Shown here: piece by piece, positions 8,124 through 17,062 of the stretch
Numbering within the stretch: position 1 is the stretch's first letter
Layout of the letters: each line of letters begins with the position of its first letter
Assembly: GCF_900111365.1 (NCBI RefSeq)
Contig: NZ_FOGZ01000024.1
Span: forward strand, 1 to 45,093
Length of the DNA stretch: 45,093 bases
Direction: 5' to 3'
Source of the DNA: Propionibacterium cyclohexanicum
GTDB lineage: Bacteria; Actinomycetota; Actinomycetes; Propionibacteriales; Propionibacteriaceae
Translations under genes and position numbers: made by a program
Notes under the pieces: generated by a model
Database searches by the model: none
What the model was told of the DNA's origin: nothing
Seen by the model: the letters and a program-made list of their open reading frames with translations, nothing else

Positions 8124-9665
8124 ATGTCTCGACCTGCATGGTTCGGTGTCTTGCCATTCCTCACGCGTGGGCGCGCCGGAAACGGCGATGACAAGGCTGT
8201 TCAGGGATTGGTGATCGCAGGCGGCGGCGCCAGGGCCAGCTTCCAGATCGGTGCCCTGCGCTATCTGTACGAACGGGAGCACATCGCCCCCACCGTCGTC
8301 ACCGCCACCTCCGCCGGCTCGATCCTGGGCGCCCTGCTGTGCCAGTCCCGTGATCCGGCCGAACAGCTGAGGGCCCTCAAGGGCATCGAGGAGCTCTGGC
8401 TGTCGATGCAGACGAGCGGCGACATGTTTGCCGAACGTCCCTGGTTCACCCGCCTGAAATCACACAGCGCCATGCTTGAGGCCTTCCGGCAGGCGGAGGC
8501 GCGCGAGGAGGCGGCGAGCTCCAGCCGCCTCGACGAGGACGACGACAACGGCCGGCGCGTGCGCCTGCTGGGCCGCTGGTCGTGGCCTGGGCGCGCGAAT
8601 GCCGACCAGCCTGCCGTCGAGCAGCCAGCACCCGAAAGCGCCGAGCCGGAAGAGATCGTCCCGCAAGTAGCGACGCTGGCTCTCGCCATGGCCGAGGAAC
8701 CCCCGACCTCCCCGGAGTGGTCACCCAACCTGCTCTACCAGCTGTTCACCGGCCTGCCACACATCGGGCGGGTCGGCTCCGATCTCACCGCCGCGGTGCG
8801 CGGCCTGGAGCGCTCTCGCTCGCTGTTCAAGCCGGGGCCGATTCTCGAACGGCTGCTCTCGCGCGATTTCTTCCGCTCAGAGACGGTCACCCAGTCCGGC
8901 ATGATCTTCCGCTGCGCCTTCGTGGGCCTCAACTCCGGCGAGCTGCACTACATGCGCCAGGACGGCCAGCTCGTCAACCGCAATGACGAGCCATTGGGCG
9001 GCAAGAGCTTCGACATCTCGATGGGGGTCCTGGCATCCTGCTCGATCCCCGGGGTCTTCAAGCCTGTCGAGATGAACGGCGAGTGGTATGTGGACGGCGG
9101 GATCCGGGAGAACGTGCCCGTCGAGGAGGCCGTCGCCCATCTTGGGGTGACCAGGCCCTATGTCATCGTCTCGGGCCCCGAGGGGCTTGACCCCGAGCCG
9201 GGTGTGGGCGCCAAGGATCTCGTCTCGATCCTGTTCCGGGTGAGCTCGATCCGCGGCGACGAGTCCGACCGCGACGAGGTGGCCTATGCCCGCAGCACCG
9301 GAGCAGTGGTCATCGAGCCGGAACTATTGGTGCACAACTCCATGTCGATCGACCCCGGCCTGCTGACGATCAACCGCGACTACGGGTGGATGCGCGCCGC
9401 CGAGGCAGTCCGTGAGGCCAGCCCGGAGGCCGAGCGGATCGATCGTGAGATCATCCAGGCCCGCTTGGAGGCCTGGCGCCTGGAGAAGCAGGTGCTCGAT
9501 TCGCGCCGGGAGCCCGGCAATCAAGACATTCTCTCCCCGATCGGCGCCGTCAAGGAGAGGCTGCGCCAGCTGGTCCTGCGCGCCGACCCGCAACTGCTGC
9601 CCGAGGGCGCGCAGCTGTGGTGGCAGGGTTTCGAGGCCCATCCCGCATCACCCGCCACATCCTGA
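8124..9665 (+). CDS. Patatin-like phospholipase
   Basis: A 513-residue serine acyl hydrolase. The oxyanion-hole motif GGGARASFQIGAL, the nucleophile elbow TSAGS (Ser63, in place of the usual GTSAGA) and the catalytic Asp in VDGGIRENVPV (Asp324) form the Ser-Asp dyad. An insert of about 100 residues rich in acidic and Ala/Pro residues separates the elbow from the rest of the domain. The C-terminal 100 residues are helical and charged. No signal peptide is visible, so it probably acts in the cytosol or at the inner membrane face. It converges on the crt operon, with 52 bp between. Confidence 0.85.
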   Translation: MSRPAWFGVLPFLTRGRAGNGDDKAVQGLVIAGGGARASFQIGALRYLYEREHIAPTVVTATSAGSILGALLCQSRDPAEQLRALKGIEELWLSMQTSGDMFAERPWFTRLKSHSAMLEAFRQAEAREEAASSSRLDEDDDNGRRVRLLGRWSWPGRANADQPAVEQPAPESAEPEEIVPQVATLALAMAEEPPTSPEWSPNLLYQLFTGLPHIGRVGSDLTAAVRGLERSRSLFKPGPILERLLSRDFFRSETVTQSGMIFRCAFVGLNSGELHYMRQDGQLVNRNDEPLGGKSFDISMGVLASCSIPGVFKPVEMNGEWYVDGGIRENVPVEEAVAHLGVTRPYVIVSGPEGLDPEPGVGAKDLVSILFRVSSIRGDESDRDEVAYARSTGAVVIEPELLVHNSMSIDPGLLTINRDYGWMRAAEAVREASPEAERIDREIIQARLEAWRLEKQVLDSRREPGNQDILSPIGAVKERLRQLVLRADPQLLPEGAQLWWQGFEAHPASPATS

Positions 9666-9717
9666 CTCCCGCGACATCCCGCTCCTGCCACGCCCTGGCG
9701 GCCGGCGTGATCGGGGC

Positions 9718-10629
9718 TCAGCCGAGGAACCAGGCCCAGATGAGAATGAGCGTCGCGAGGAATCCGGCCGCATAGTTCAGCGCGATGAATCGTCGCCATG
9801 CTCGGTTGGTGGTGCCCGAGTCGGCGTCGGAGAGCCGCCAGTAGGGTCCGGCGTTCACCAGATAGGGCACCACCAGCAGCCCGCCCAGCGGTCCGGGCCA
9901 TGGCGTGAAGGCCATCACCACCCCGGCCAGCAGCCACCCGGCGAGCGCGAGCCGCACCGTCGCCGCGGCTCCGAAGACAGTCGCGACCGAGGCGATGTGC
10001 GCGCCGCGGTCCGGCACGATGTCCTGCACCGCACCGAAGGCGTGCGAGGCCATCCCCCAGCAGAAGAACGCCACGAGGACTGCCACCACCGCCGGGGCGG
10101 GACGGCTGCCTGCGAGCGCGAGCCCTACGGCGGCCGGGCTGACGAAGTGCGTCGCCGAGGTCATCGAGTCCAGCACCAGGCGTTCCTTGAAACGAAGCAG
10201 CGGCGCCGAGTAGGCGATCACCGCGAAGACGCTGATCGCCAGCGCCAGCCGGGCCGGGAGCGAGCCCACCGCGAAGAGGACAGCGCAGAAGGGCAGATTG
10301 GTGAGGAGCGCCGCCCACAGCGTCGCGCGATGCAGCGCTGGCGCCAGCAGCGCACCTTCGATGCCGCCCTTGCGTGGATTGTCGCGGTCGGAGGCGTAGT
10401 CGAAGACGTCATTGATGCCGTAGAGCGCCAGATTGTAGGGAACGAGGAAGTAGAGCGTACCCACGACGAAGACCACGTCCACCTGCCGGGTGGTGAGCAG
10501 ATAGGCCGCTGCGAAGGGGAATGCCGTGTTGATCCAGCTGACCGGCCGCGAGGCGAGGAGGATCTGGCGCACCGCCTCAGCTGCGCGTGGTCGCCCGCTG
10601 GGCTCTATGGAGAACTCGGAGGCACTCAC
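9718..10629 (-). CDS. crtEb: Lycopene elongase / C50 carotenoid prenyltransferase (CrtEb type)
   Basis: A 303-residue UbiA-family membrane prenyltransferase. The motif NDVFDYASDRDNPRKG (NDxxDxxxD) binds the diphosphate of dimethylallyl-PP, and about eight hydrophobic helices are present. As the last gene of the crt operon it should add two C5 units to C40 lycopene, giving a linear C50 carotenoid for cyclisation. The GTG start at 10629 overlaps the previous stop (GTGA). The frame is open further upstream, but the coupling and length favour 10629. MenA or another UbiA role is unlikely in this operon. Confidence 0.82.
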   Translation of the reverse strand: MSASEFSIEPSGRPRAAEAVRQILLASRPVSWINTAFPFAAAYLLTTRQVDVVFVVGTLYFLVPYNLALYGINDVFDYASDRDNPRKGGIEGALLAPALHRATLWAALLTNLPFCAVLFAVGSLPARLALAISVFAVIAYSAPLLRFKERLVLDSMTSATHFVSPAAVGLALAGSRPAPAVVAVLVAFFCWGMASHAFGAVQDIVPDRGAHIASVATVFGAAATVRLALAGWLLAGVVMAFTPWPGPLGGLLVVPYLVNAGPYWRLSDADSGTTNRAWRRFIALNYAAGFLATLILIWAWFLG

Positions 10630-10976
10630 TGCGAGCGCTCCCCCGCTGTGCGAGTGCCCTTGGTGTTCGCGGTGCTCGATCGGCGCCGGGCCCGCAGGGC
10701 GGTCCACAGGGCAGGTGCTGCAATGGCGCCGGCCAGTGGATAGCCCAGGTCCTCGACGGGTACGAGCCCCAGGTGCAATCCGCTGAGCTGGTCATGGCGA
10801 TACTCCATGAGCCCGGCGGCGATCATCGCATTGTCGAAGACGACGGTGAGGCCCACCATGACGGCGAGGGTCAGGACCACCGTGGATCGGCGGGGTCGGG
10901 GTCCGCGCAGACCGAGCAGCACCGAGACGAGAACGGCCGCGGCGAGGAAGACCAGGCACAGTGCCGGATAGTTCAC
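10626..10976 (-). CDS. crtYf: Carotenoid (C50) cyclase subunit, CrtYf/CrtYd type
   Basis: A 116-residue membrane protein with three hydrophobic helices. The motif FDNAMIAAGLMEYR followed by GLVPVEDLGYPLAG (paired acidic residues) is the hallmark of the heterodimeric lycopene-cyclase domain. It needs the partner encoded just upstream to form beta-, gamma- or epsilon-ionone rings; which ring cannot be read from sequence. It starts with GTG at 10976, inside the previous gene's stop (GTGA). Confidence 0.82.
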   Translation of the reverse strand: MNYPALCLVFLAAAVLVSVLLGLRGPRPRRSTVVLTLAVMVGLTVVFDNAMIAAGLMEYRHDQLSGLHLGLVPVEDLGYPLAGAIAAPALWTALRARRRSSTANTKGTRTAGERSQ

Positions 10977-11347
10977 GATCTCGGCTCCTCCCCCACAGAT
11001 GTTCGCGTCGTCCCCCTGCGATCCGCACGCGCACGCCGGGCCTCCAGCAAACGCTCCGCACCGTTGTGGACCACCATGGTGCAGACCACGAGAAAGACGA
11101 GGAAGAGCGGCTCCTCCAGTGGTAATTCGGGCGCGAGGACCACTCCGGTAGCGATCTCGGCGTCACCGCGCGCGAAAATGCCCAGCGCAATCCCGGCGGC
11201 GTCCCAGGCCAGGAAGAAGGCGAGGCCGGCGGCGGTGACGATCGATGCTGCCCGGGGGTCGCGCCAGAAGAACAGCCGGTAGCGAGCGTCGAGGGCCAGC
11301 ATGGCGCACAGTGCGCTGGACAGCGCCACGAGATAGAGCACGCTCAT
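10973..11347 (-). CDS. crtYe: Carotenoid (C50) cyclase subunit, CrtYe/CrtYc type
   Basis: A 124-residue three-helix membrane protein. The N-terminal YLVALSSALCAMLALDARYRLFFW and the acidic pair in APELPLEEPLFLV fit the first subunit of heterodimeric lycopene cyclases. The ATG at 11347 overlaps the crtI stop (ATGA). The frame extends 38 codons upstream into crtI but without a sensible start. It works with the next gene product. Confidence 0.82.
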   Translation of the reverse strand: MSVLYLVALSSALCAMLALDARYRLFFWRDPRAASIVTAAGLAFFLAWDAAGIALGIFARGDAEIATGVVLAPELPLEEPLFLVFLVVCTMVVHNGAERLLEARRARADRRGTTRTSVGEEPRS

Positions 11348-12954
11348 GCCCGCCCCCTGGCCGGGGCGAGCCGGTGGCCCGGGCGCGCCTCCCGCGGGAC
11401 AGGCCCGGCGGAGTGGTCGCCGCGGATGAGTTTGAGCACGATCTCGGCGCTGATGAGGCACATCGGCAGACCGACGCCGGGCAGCGCGCTTGCCCCGGCG
11501 TAGTACAGATTGTCGACCTTCCTCGACGCGTTGCGGGCCCGCAGGAAGGCGCTCTGCCGCAGGGTGTGGGCTGGCCCCAGCATCCCGGCATGCCAGGAGT
11601 TGAACTGGCTGGAGAAGTCAGCCGGGCCGATCGTGTGGCGCACGATGATGCGCTGGCGCAGATCGGGGATCTGGGCCCAGTGGCTCACCATGTCGATGGC
11701 CGCGTCGGCAGCCTGCTCCACCTGCCTCGCCCCGGTACCGTCGGGGCCGCCGCGCCCTATTGCCTCCTGGGCCGGAACCGGGATGAGCAGGAAGAGGTTC
11801 TCGTGACCGGCTGGTGCCATCGAGTCATCGGAAGCGCTGACCCGACAGACATAGCTGGACGCCGGCGAGGGGATTCGGGGCTGGCGCCCGAAGATGGCGT
11901 CAAAGTTGGTTCGCCAGTCGCGGGCGAAGAACAGCGAGTGGTGCGGCAGCTGCGCAAGCTCGCCCCTCACGCCGAGCAGCGCGATCACCGCGCCGGGTCC
12001 GCTGGTACGCCTGTCCCACCAGCGCTGCGGATAGCTGCGCAATCGAGCGGGCAGCAAGCTCGTCTCGGTGTGGTGCAGGTCTGCGGCGGAGACGACGACG
12101 TCGGCCTGTTCGACGTGCACCGCGCCCTCGGGGTCCACCCATCGCACCGCCCGCACACTCGGCCTCGTGCCGGGCGTGGTGAGGATGGACTCCACGCGGG
12201 CATTGAGCTCGATCCTCGCGCCGGCCTGCTGCGAGAGCTTCGCGAAACAGTGCATCAACTCGTGGAATCCGCCGCGCGGATATTCCACCCCGCCATCGAG
12301 ATCGAGGGCGCTCATGAGGTGGTACATCGCCGGTGCCCTGCGCGGCTCGGTTCCGAGGAAGACGCTGGGATAACCGAGCAGCTGACGCAGTACCGGATTG
12401 TGGAAGGTTCCGGCGACATAGCGGTCGAGGGATGTGGTCAAGACCCTCAGCAGTCTCGGGGCATGCCGCATGACCTCTGGCGCCGCCAGCGTCGACAGCC
12501 GGGTGAACGGGTTGTACAGGAAGTACCGGTAAGCGAGCTCAAGGGTCTGCCGCGCAGATGCAAGATAGGCATCCAGCGCCGGGCCGCTGCCCGGTTCGAG
12601 CTCCTCGAACAGCGCGCGCACGCGCTCTGTTCCGTGCGGGACAGTCACAGCCCGCGAGGGGCCGGAGGCCTCGGGTTCGGGGAACACCCGGTATCCCGAG
12701 TCGAGCAGTCGCAGATCGACCTGCTCGGCGGTGCTGGTGCCCATGAGCTCGAAGAAGTGCTCGAAGACCTCCGGCATGAGATACCACGACGGCCCGGTAT
12801 CGAACCTGAAGCCGTCGCGTTCGAGGATCCCCGCCCGCCCACCGATGAGGGCGTTCTGCTCGAGCACTGTGACGTCGAAGCCCTCCTTCGCGAGGAGTCC
12901 GGCGCTCGCCAGACCAGCGATGCCGGCACCAATCACGACCACCCTGCGTCTCAT
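11344..12954 (-). CDS. crtI: Phytoene desaturase (CrtI)
   Basis: A 536-residue FAD oxidoreductase that desaturates phytoene to lycopene. The Rossmann motif VVVIGAGIAGLASAGLLA with VLEQNALIGGRAG lies at residues 4-45, and GPSWYLMPEVFEHFFE follows. The C-terminal family signature is LYYAGASALPGVGLPMCLISAE. The ATG at 12954 overlaps the crtB stop; the upstream open frame (to 13119) lies inside crtB and is rejected. Length is normal for bacterial CrtI. Confidence 0.92.
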   Translation of the reverse strand: MRRRVVVIGAGIAGLASAGLLAKEGFDVTVLEQNALIGGRAGILERDGFRFDTGPSWYLMPEVFEHFFELMGTSTAEQVDLRLLDSGYRVFPEPEASGPSRAVTVPHGTERVRALFEELEPGSGPALDAYLASARQTLELAYRYFLYNPFTRLSTLAAPEVMRHAPRLLRVLTTSLDRYVAGTFHNPVLRQLLGYPSVFLGTEPRRAPAMYHLMSALDLDGGVEYPRGGFHELMHCFAKLSQQAGARIELNARVESILTTPGTRPSVRAVRWVDPEGAVHVEQADVVVSAADLHHTETSLLPARLRSYPQRWWDRRTSGPGAVIALLGVRGELAQLPHHSLFFARDWRTNFDAIFGRQPRIPSPASSYVCRVSASDDSMAPAGHENLFLLIPVPAQEAIGRGGPDGTGARQVEQAADAAIDMVSHWAQIPDLRQRIIVRHTIGPADFSSQFNSWHAGMLGPAHTLRQSAFLRARNASRKVDNLYYAGASALPGVGLPMCLISAEIVLKLIRGDHSAGPVPREARPGHRLAPARGRA

Positions 12955-13865
12955 CGGCCCTCCAGCCAGGTTCGCAGCACCTCGCGTCCGCCCAGTGCCA
13001 GCTTGATTGGATCCGCGACGCGCACCCGTCGGCGGTAGAGCTCCTGCGCGGGGGTGCGCGCCACTCGATCGGTCACGGCCGAGAACAGTGCCAGGGCACT
13101 GCGCACGGCGGCACGGCAATCGGCCGGGAGCAGGGCAATCGAGCGACGCGCATCATCCAGCTGGCTGCGCACTGTCGCCACCCACAGATCGCGGCCGGCG
13201 TCATCAAGGGGCCGCACACCAGCCAGATAGCTTCGCTGCAGCCGATCGGTGTCCTCGGCCAGGTCGCGCAGGAAATTGACGTTCTGGAAGGCCGCCCCGA
13301 GCTGGCGGGCACCATGTTCGAGGGTGGCCATCTCGGCGGGAGAGGGCTGCTCCTCGGACAGGAAGACCCGCAGACACATGAGGCCCACCACCTCGGCCGA
13401 GCCGTGAACATAGCGCTGGTGATCGGCAGGCGTGTAGACGTGCAGGCCGCCAGGGTTGTCGCCGGCCGCGTCAAGATCGGCGCGCATCGAATCGAAGAAG
13501 GGCTGGGTCAGCGATTCGTCGATCCCGGTATGGCGCGCCGTCACGGCGAAGGCGTGCAGCACGATGTTGTTGCTGTATCCGACGTGCATCGCGCGGTGCG
13601 TCTGTGCCACATAGTCCTCAAGGCTGGCGCGCTGGGCGCAGGCATCCAGTCCTGCCTGCGCAGCGACGCCGTCCACGATCTCGTCGGCCACCCGCACCAT
13701 CGCGTAGATGTTGTGGACGTGCTGCCGGTGACGTCGCCCGAGCAGATGCGTGGCGAGGCCGAACGATGTGGAGTACGTGGCGATGAGCCTGCTCGCGACG
13801 GTCCCGGCGGCCTCGGTGTACAGGTCGAGGGCGGCGCGGTCCGTGTCGGGACGGGCCGCGCTCAC
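12951..13865 (-). CDS. crtB: Phytoene synthase (CrtB)
   Basis: A 304-residue squalene/phytoene synthase that condenses two geranylgeranyl-PP into phytoene. Both Asp-rich Mg sites are visible: VRVADEIVDG (about residues 57-66) and NVNFLRDLAEDTDR (about 197-210). The opening SRLIATYSTSFGLATHLL and the cationic RRSYLAGVRPLDD-like segment also fit. It starts with GTG at 13865, overlapping the crtE stop (GTGA). Second gene of the operon. Confidence 0.92.
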   Translation of the reverse strand: MSAARPDTDRAALDLYTEAAGTVASRLIATYSTSFGLATHLLGRRHRQHVHNIYAMVRVADEIVDGVAAQAGLDACAQRASLEDYVAQTHRAMHVGYSNNIVLHAFAVTARHTGIDESLTQPFFDSMRADLDAAGDNPGGLHVYTPADHQRYVHGSAEVVGLMCLRVFLSEEQPSPAEMATLEHGARQLGAAFQNVNFLRDLAEDTDRLQRSYLAGVRPLDDAGRDLWVATVRSQLDDARRSIALLPADCRAAVRSALALFSAVTDRVARTPAQELYRRRVRVADPIKLALGGREVLRTWLEGR

Positions 13866-14950
13866 CTGCGCCGCCCTTCCAGGTGCTGCACGCAGGTGAG
13901 CAGCACCTGCTGGGCGTCCGGGGGAATGTCGAGGCTCCCGGCGAGCAGCTCGTAGAGCGCACGCACGTGCTCATCGATGAGCTGCTCGGCGAATCCTTGG
14001 GCCCCGCATCGGGTGAGCAGCTCGCGGATCCGCTCGGCGTCCGCGACCGTGATCTCGTGGGAGCCGAACGAGGGTGCGATCTGGGGCCACACGTCGGTCA
14101 TGCGGGCGTAGGCGATGATCACCGTCTGCTTTGCCTCGCGCAGGTCCGACAGCGCGTCCTTGCCATGCTCGGCGGCATCTCCGAAGACTGCCATCAGGTC
14201 GTCCTGGAGCTGGAATGCCAGACCCAGGTGCCGTCCCGCCTCCCGCAGTTCACGCTCAGTGCCCAGAGGCGATCCCGCGAGGATCGCCTCGGCGCGCAGC
14301 GGGAGCTCGAAGGAGTAGGTGGCCGTCTTGTGCGCCATCATCGTCACGATGGTCTGCAGGTCGGGGGCGATGACTGCGTCGCTCAGTGCCACATCGGCCT
14401 GCTCGCCAGCCACCGACTCGGTCACCGTGTGGTCGAGCAGATCGAGCAGGCGCAGCCGCGTGCAGTACGCCACGTCGGCGCGCGCGAACGTCTGGTGAGC
14501 GCCAGCCAGCAGGAGGTCGCCCATGAGGATTCCGCTCGTGCGCCCCCAGTGCAGCGAGGGCTCACCCGGGGACGCTGGATGGGCACCGCGCATTTCCCCG
14601 ATGAGGTTGGGAACGTGTCGGCGCAGGAGATCGCCGTCGATGACGTCGTCATGCAGGAGGAACGAGTAGTGCAGCAGTTCAAGGGCGGCAGCCAGAGTGA
14701 TGACGGTGCCTCGCTCGTGGGAGGGTGCGGCAGAATCCGGCTGTCCGGTCAATGCCTGTGTCATCTCGACGAAGAGGATGGGGCGCACGAGTTTTCCGCC
14801 GAAGACATGCCGGGCAGCACATCGCCACAAGGTGGCGAACTGCTCCCCGTAGTCGCAGGCCACTTCAGTGCGCTGGGCGAGATGACGTGCGAGCTCACGC
14901 TCGATCTGTACTCTCAGTTCTTCTCGGGCACGAACCGTGGAGACGGTCAT
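13862..14950 (-). CDS. crtE: Geranylgeranyl diphosphate synthase (CrtE)
   Basis: A 362-residue trans-polyprenyl synthase. The first Asp-rich motif, LLHDDVIDGD, and the second, LAFQLQDDLMAVFGD, are present, as are GGKLVRP and MAHKTATYSFE. It makes C20-PP from FPP and IPP and heads the carotenoid operon. The ATG at 14950 follows a GGGAGCGGGTGCGAG purine-rich stretch; an in-frame start seven codons upstream is less likely. Chain length is judged by operon context. Confidence 0.9.
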   Translation of the reverse strand: MTVSTVRAREELRVQIERELARHLAQRTEVACDYGEQFATLWRCAARHVFGGKLVRPILFVEMTQALTGQPDSAAPSHERGTVITLAAALELLHYSFLLHDDVIDGDLLRRHVPNLIGEMRGAHPASPGEPSLHWGRTSGILMGDLLLAGAHQTFARADVAYCTRLRLLDLLDHTVTESVAGEQADVALSDAVIAPDLQTIVTMMAHKTATYSFELPLRAEAILAGSPLGTERELREAGRHLGLAFQLQDDLMAVFGDAAEHGKDALSDLREAKQTVIIAYARMTDVWPQIAPSFGSHEITVADAERIRELLTRCGAQGFAEQLIDEHVRALYELLAGSLDIPPDAQQVLLTCVQHLEGRRR

Positions 14951-15020
14951 CTCGCACCCGCTCCCGTGCACCAGCCGCCGGTAAGGGATCGGACCACGGC
15001 GCCTCCCGGGTAACTCGGAG

Positions 15021-15051
15021 AATTATCTAGCTTGGCTAGTAATCAGCCTAG
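15021..15051 (-). promoter_or_regulatory. Likely crt promoter with inverted repeat
   Basis: On the minus strand a GATAAT box (15027-15022) lies 72 bp before crtE. Directly upstream and touching it is a perfect inverted repeat CTAGC-CAA-GCTAG (15039-15027), with a further CTAGGC half at 15051-15046. A dyad in the -10/-35 spacer is the arrangement used by MerR-type regulators such as LitR/CarH, which control carotenoid genes by light and B12 in other bacteria. No such regulator is in the window, so the identity is speculation. The -35 is weak. Confidence 0.45.
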
Positions 15052-15198
15052 CACGGAGGATTGTCCCACTCACTCGATGTGGAGATACCCAGCCCCGACG
15101 CGTTCAACCCGGCGGCGCGCGCGACTGCGCCCCTGATCCCCAGCGAGTCGGCGAGCGGCCGGGCCACCAGCGCCAGATCCCGCAGCAGCGCGCGGAGC

Positions 15199-15234
15199 GT
15201 GGAGGCGGGGCTATGAGTGGAGGCGGGGCTGTGC
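15199..15234 (-). repeat. Two 18-bp tandem repeats
   Basis: GTGGAGGCGGGGCTATGA followed by GTGGAGGCGGGGCTGTGC on the plus strand. On the minus strand this codes for a repeated HSPAST in a frame that continues the metal-permease frame past its stop. The stretch 14951-15269 otherwise holds the crt promoter and no convincing gene. Confidence 0.8.
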
Positions 15235-15269
15235 GTGAAGACAGGCTTGCGTGGCGACCGGCTCCCGGC

Positions 15270-16187
15270 TCAGGCGGCCCGCGCGGTGGCGAGAGGCACG
15301 GCGCGCGCGGACCAACCGTGATGCGAGCGCCAGCCACCCGCGAACCGGCAGATGAGATAGATGACGAAGGAGATCGTGGTGACATAGGGGCTGATCGGCA
15401 CCCTGCTACCCAGGGACAGCAGCGTGCCGCCCAAGACCGAGGCCACTGCAAAGGCCATGCTGAGCAACGGCACGAGCCGGGGCGACGCGGTGACGCGCAT
15501 CGCCGCAGCGGCCGGGGTGCAGATGACGCTCAGCACGAGCAGGGCACCGATGATCTGCACGGAGATCGCGACCGTCAGGCCGAGCAGCAGCATGAAGACC
15601 GCTGAGAGCAACTGCACCGGCACCCCACGGGCCTCAGCCACCTCGGGGTCGGTGCTGGCGAACAGCAGAGGACGCCAGATGAGGGCCAGTGCGACCACGA
15701 CCACCAGCGCGGTGGCGACGAGCCAGCCGAGCTGAGGGTCGTCCACGGAAACGATCTGCCCGGTGAGCAGTCCGAACTTGTTGGCTGACCTGCCCTGGTA
15801 CAGGGACAGGAAGAGCACGCCCAGGCCGAGGCCGAATGGCATGATCACGCCGATGGTGGAATTGCGATCCCTCGCGCGCGCCCCGAGAGCGCCGATGGCG
15901 ATCGCGGCGAGGATCGATCCCAGCAGCGAGCCGGCCACGACGTTGATTCCGAAGAACAGCGCCGCGGAGGCACCGGCGAATGACAGCTCCGAGACGCCGT
16001 GCACGGCGAAGGGCAGGTCACGCATCATGACGAAGGTGCTCACCAGCCCGCCGACGATACCGAGGACCGCCCCGGCGATGAGCGAGTTGCGCACCAAGCC
16101 CAGCAGTTCGCCGTAGTCGGTGAAGTTGAATATCTGTCCCCACAGATCCGGGGCGTGCGTCTGCAATGCCACGAGAAGCACGCACAT
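15270..16187 (-). CDS. Zn/Mn-type ABC transporter permease (ZnuB family)
   Basis: A 305-residue integral membrane subunit with eight or more hydrophobic helices. VHGVSELSFAGASAALFFG and IIGALLVLSVICTPAAAAMR are typical of the ABC-3 metal permease family (ZnuB, MntB, PsaC). It forms the pore for the metal delivered by the substrate-binding lipoprotein. ATG at 16187, only 2 bp after the ATPase stop, so translation is probably coupled. Last gene of a three-gene operon. Zn versus Mn is not decided by this subunit. Confidence 0.9.
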   Translation of the reverse strand: MCVLLVALQTHAPDLWGQIFNFTDYGELLGLVRNSLIAGAVLGIVGGLVSTFVMMRDLPFAVHGVSELSFAGASAALFFGINVVAGSLLGSILAAIAIGALGARARDRNSTIGVIMPFGLGLGVLFLSLYQGRSANKFGLLTGQIVSVDDPQLGWLVATALVVVVALALIWRPLLFASTDPEVAEARGVPVQLLSAVFMLLLGLTVAISVQIIGALLVLSVICTPAAAAMRVTASPRLVPLLSMAFAVASVLGGTLLSLGSRVPISPYVTTISFVIYLICRFAGGWRSHHGWSARAVPLATARAA

Positions 16188-16189
16188 AC

Positions 16190-17062
16190 TCAGTTCTCCT
16201 TGTCCGCGGGCTCGACATGGTGGCTCGGTGCGTCCTCGGTCTCGGGCACACCGGCCACGATGATGCGTTCCCCCGCTCGCACGACGGCGACAGAGGTGCC
16301 ATAGAGCTCGCTGAGGTTCTCCGAGGTGAAGACCTCGTCGACGGTGCCCATCCGGAAGCGCCCACCGGCCAGGTAGAGCACCCTATCGACATAGGGCAAT
16401 ACTGGATTGATCTCGTGGGTGACGAAGACCACTGCAGTGTCGTGGTCTCGGCGGCGCTGGTCGATGAGCGAGGTGATGGTCTTCTGGCTGCCGATGTCCA
16501 AGGACAGCAGCGGCTCGTCACACAGCAGGAGCACCGGATCGGCGGCGAGCGCCTGAGCCACCCGGACGCGCTGCTGCTCACCGCCGGACAGCAACCCGAC
16601 CGGCATGTTCGCGAACTCCTGGGCGCCCACCTGGCGCAGCGCGTCATCGACACGGGCACGCGCGCTCCCCGATCCCAGAGGCAGCCCGAAACGGTGGCCG
16701 TCGATGCCCTGGCGCACCACATCGCGGGCCCGCAGCGGCGTGCTGGCGTCCAGCCGGCGCTGCTGGGGGACATAGCCAATCTCTCCGCTGCCGCGCTTGA
16801 CCGGATGCCCGCCGACCTCAAGGGAGCCCCCCGACAGAGGCTGCAGTCCGAGAATCGCCTTGAGGAGGCTGGTCTTGCCCGAGCCATTGGCGCCCAGGAC
16901 CGCGATGAACTCACCGGCTGCCACATCGAGGGTCAGGTGCGACCACAAAGTGCGGGTGCCATAGCTCAATCGCGCATCGCGCAGCGCCAGCACGACGCGC
17001 TTGCCGGCAGGGGCCTCGGCAGGCCGAGTCTGTGGACTTACCAGGTCATGGACCACCGTCAT
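16190..17062 (-). CDS. Zn/Mn-type ABC transporter ATP-binding protein (ZnuC family)
   Basis: A 290-residue ATPase. Walker A LGANGSGKTSLL, signature LLSGGEQQRVRVAQAL, Walker B VLLLCDEPLLSLD and the switch His in VFVTHEINPVLP are all intact. QQRRLD marks the Q-loop. The ATG at 17062 shares its A with the stop of the upstream gene (TGATG); the frame extends upstream but the overlap start gives the expected length. It powers the importer with its neighbours. Confidence 0.92.
   Translation of the reverse strand: MTVVHDLVSPQTRPAEAPAGKRVVLALRDARLSYGTRTLWSHLTLDVAAGEFIAVLGANGSGKTSLLKAILGLQPLSGGSLEVGGHPVKRGSGEIGYVPQQRRLDASTPLRARDVVRQGIDGHRFGLPLGSGSARARVDDALRQVGAQEFANMPVGLLSGGEQQRVRVAQALAADPVLLLCDEPLLSLDIGSQKTITSLIDQRRRDHDTAVVFVTHEINPVLPYVDRVLYLAGGRFRMGTVDEVFTSENLSELYGTSVAVVRAGERIIVAGVPETEDAPSHHVEPADKEN

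Noticed and set aside
7087-8214. 375-codon plus-strand ORF opposite the CDF transporter
   Set aside because: His/Asp-rich composition mirrors transmembrane codons on the other strand; no motif.
11245-13038. 597-codon plus-strand ORF opposite crtI
   Set aside because: Shadow of the crt operon; no motif, and crtI and its neighbours are fully convincing.
15104-15451. 115-codon minus-strand ORF overlapping the permease 3' end
   Set aside because: Mostly inside the permease gene in another frame; Pro/Arg-rich.
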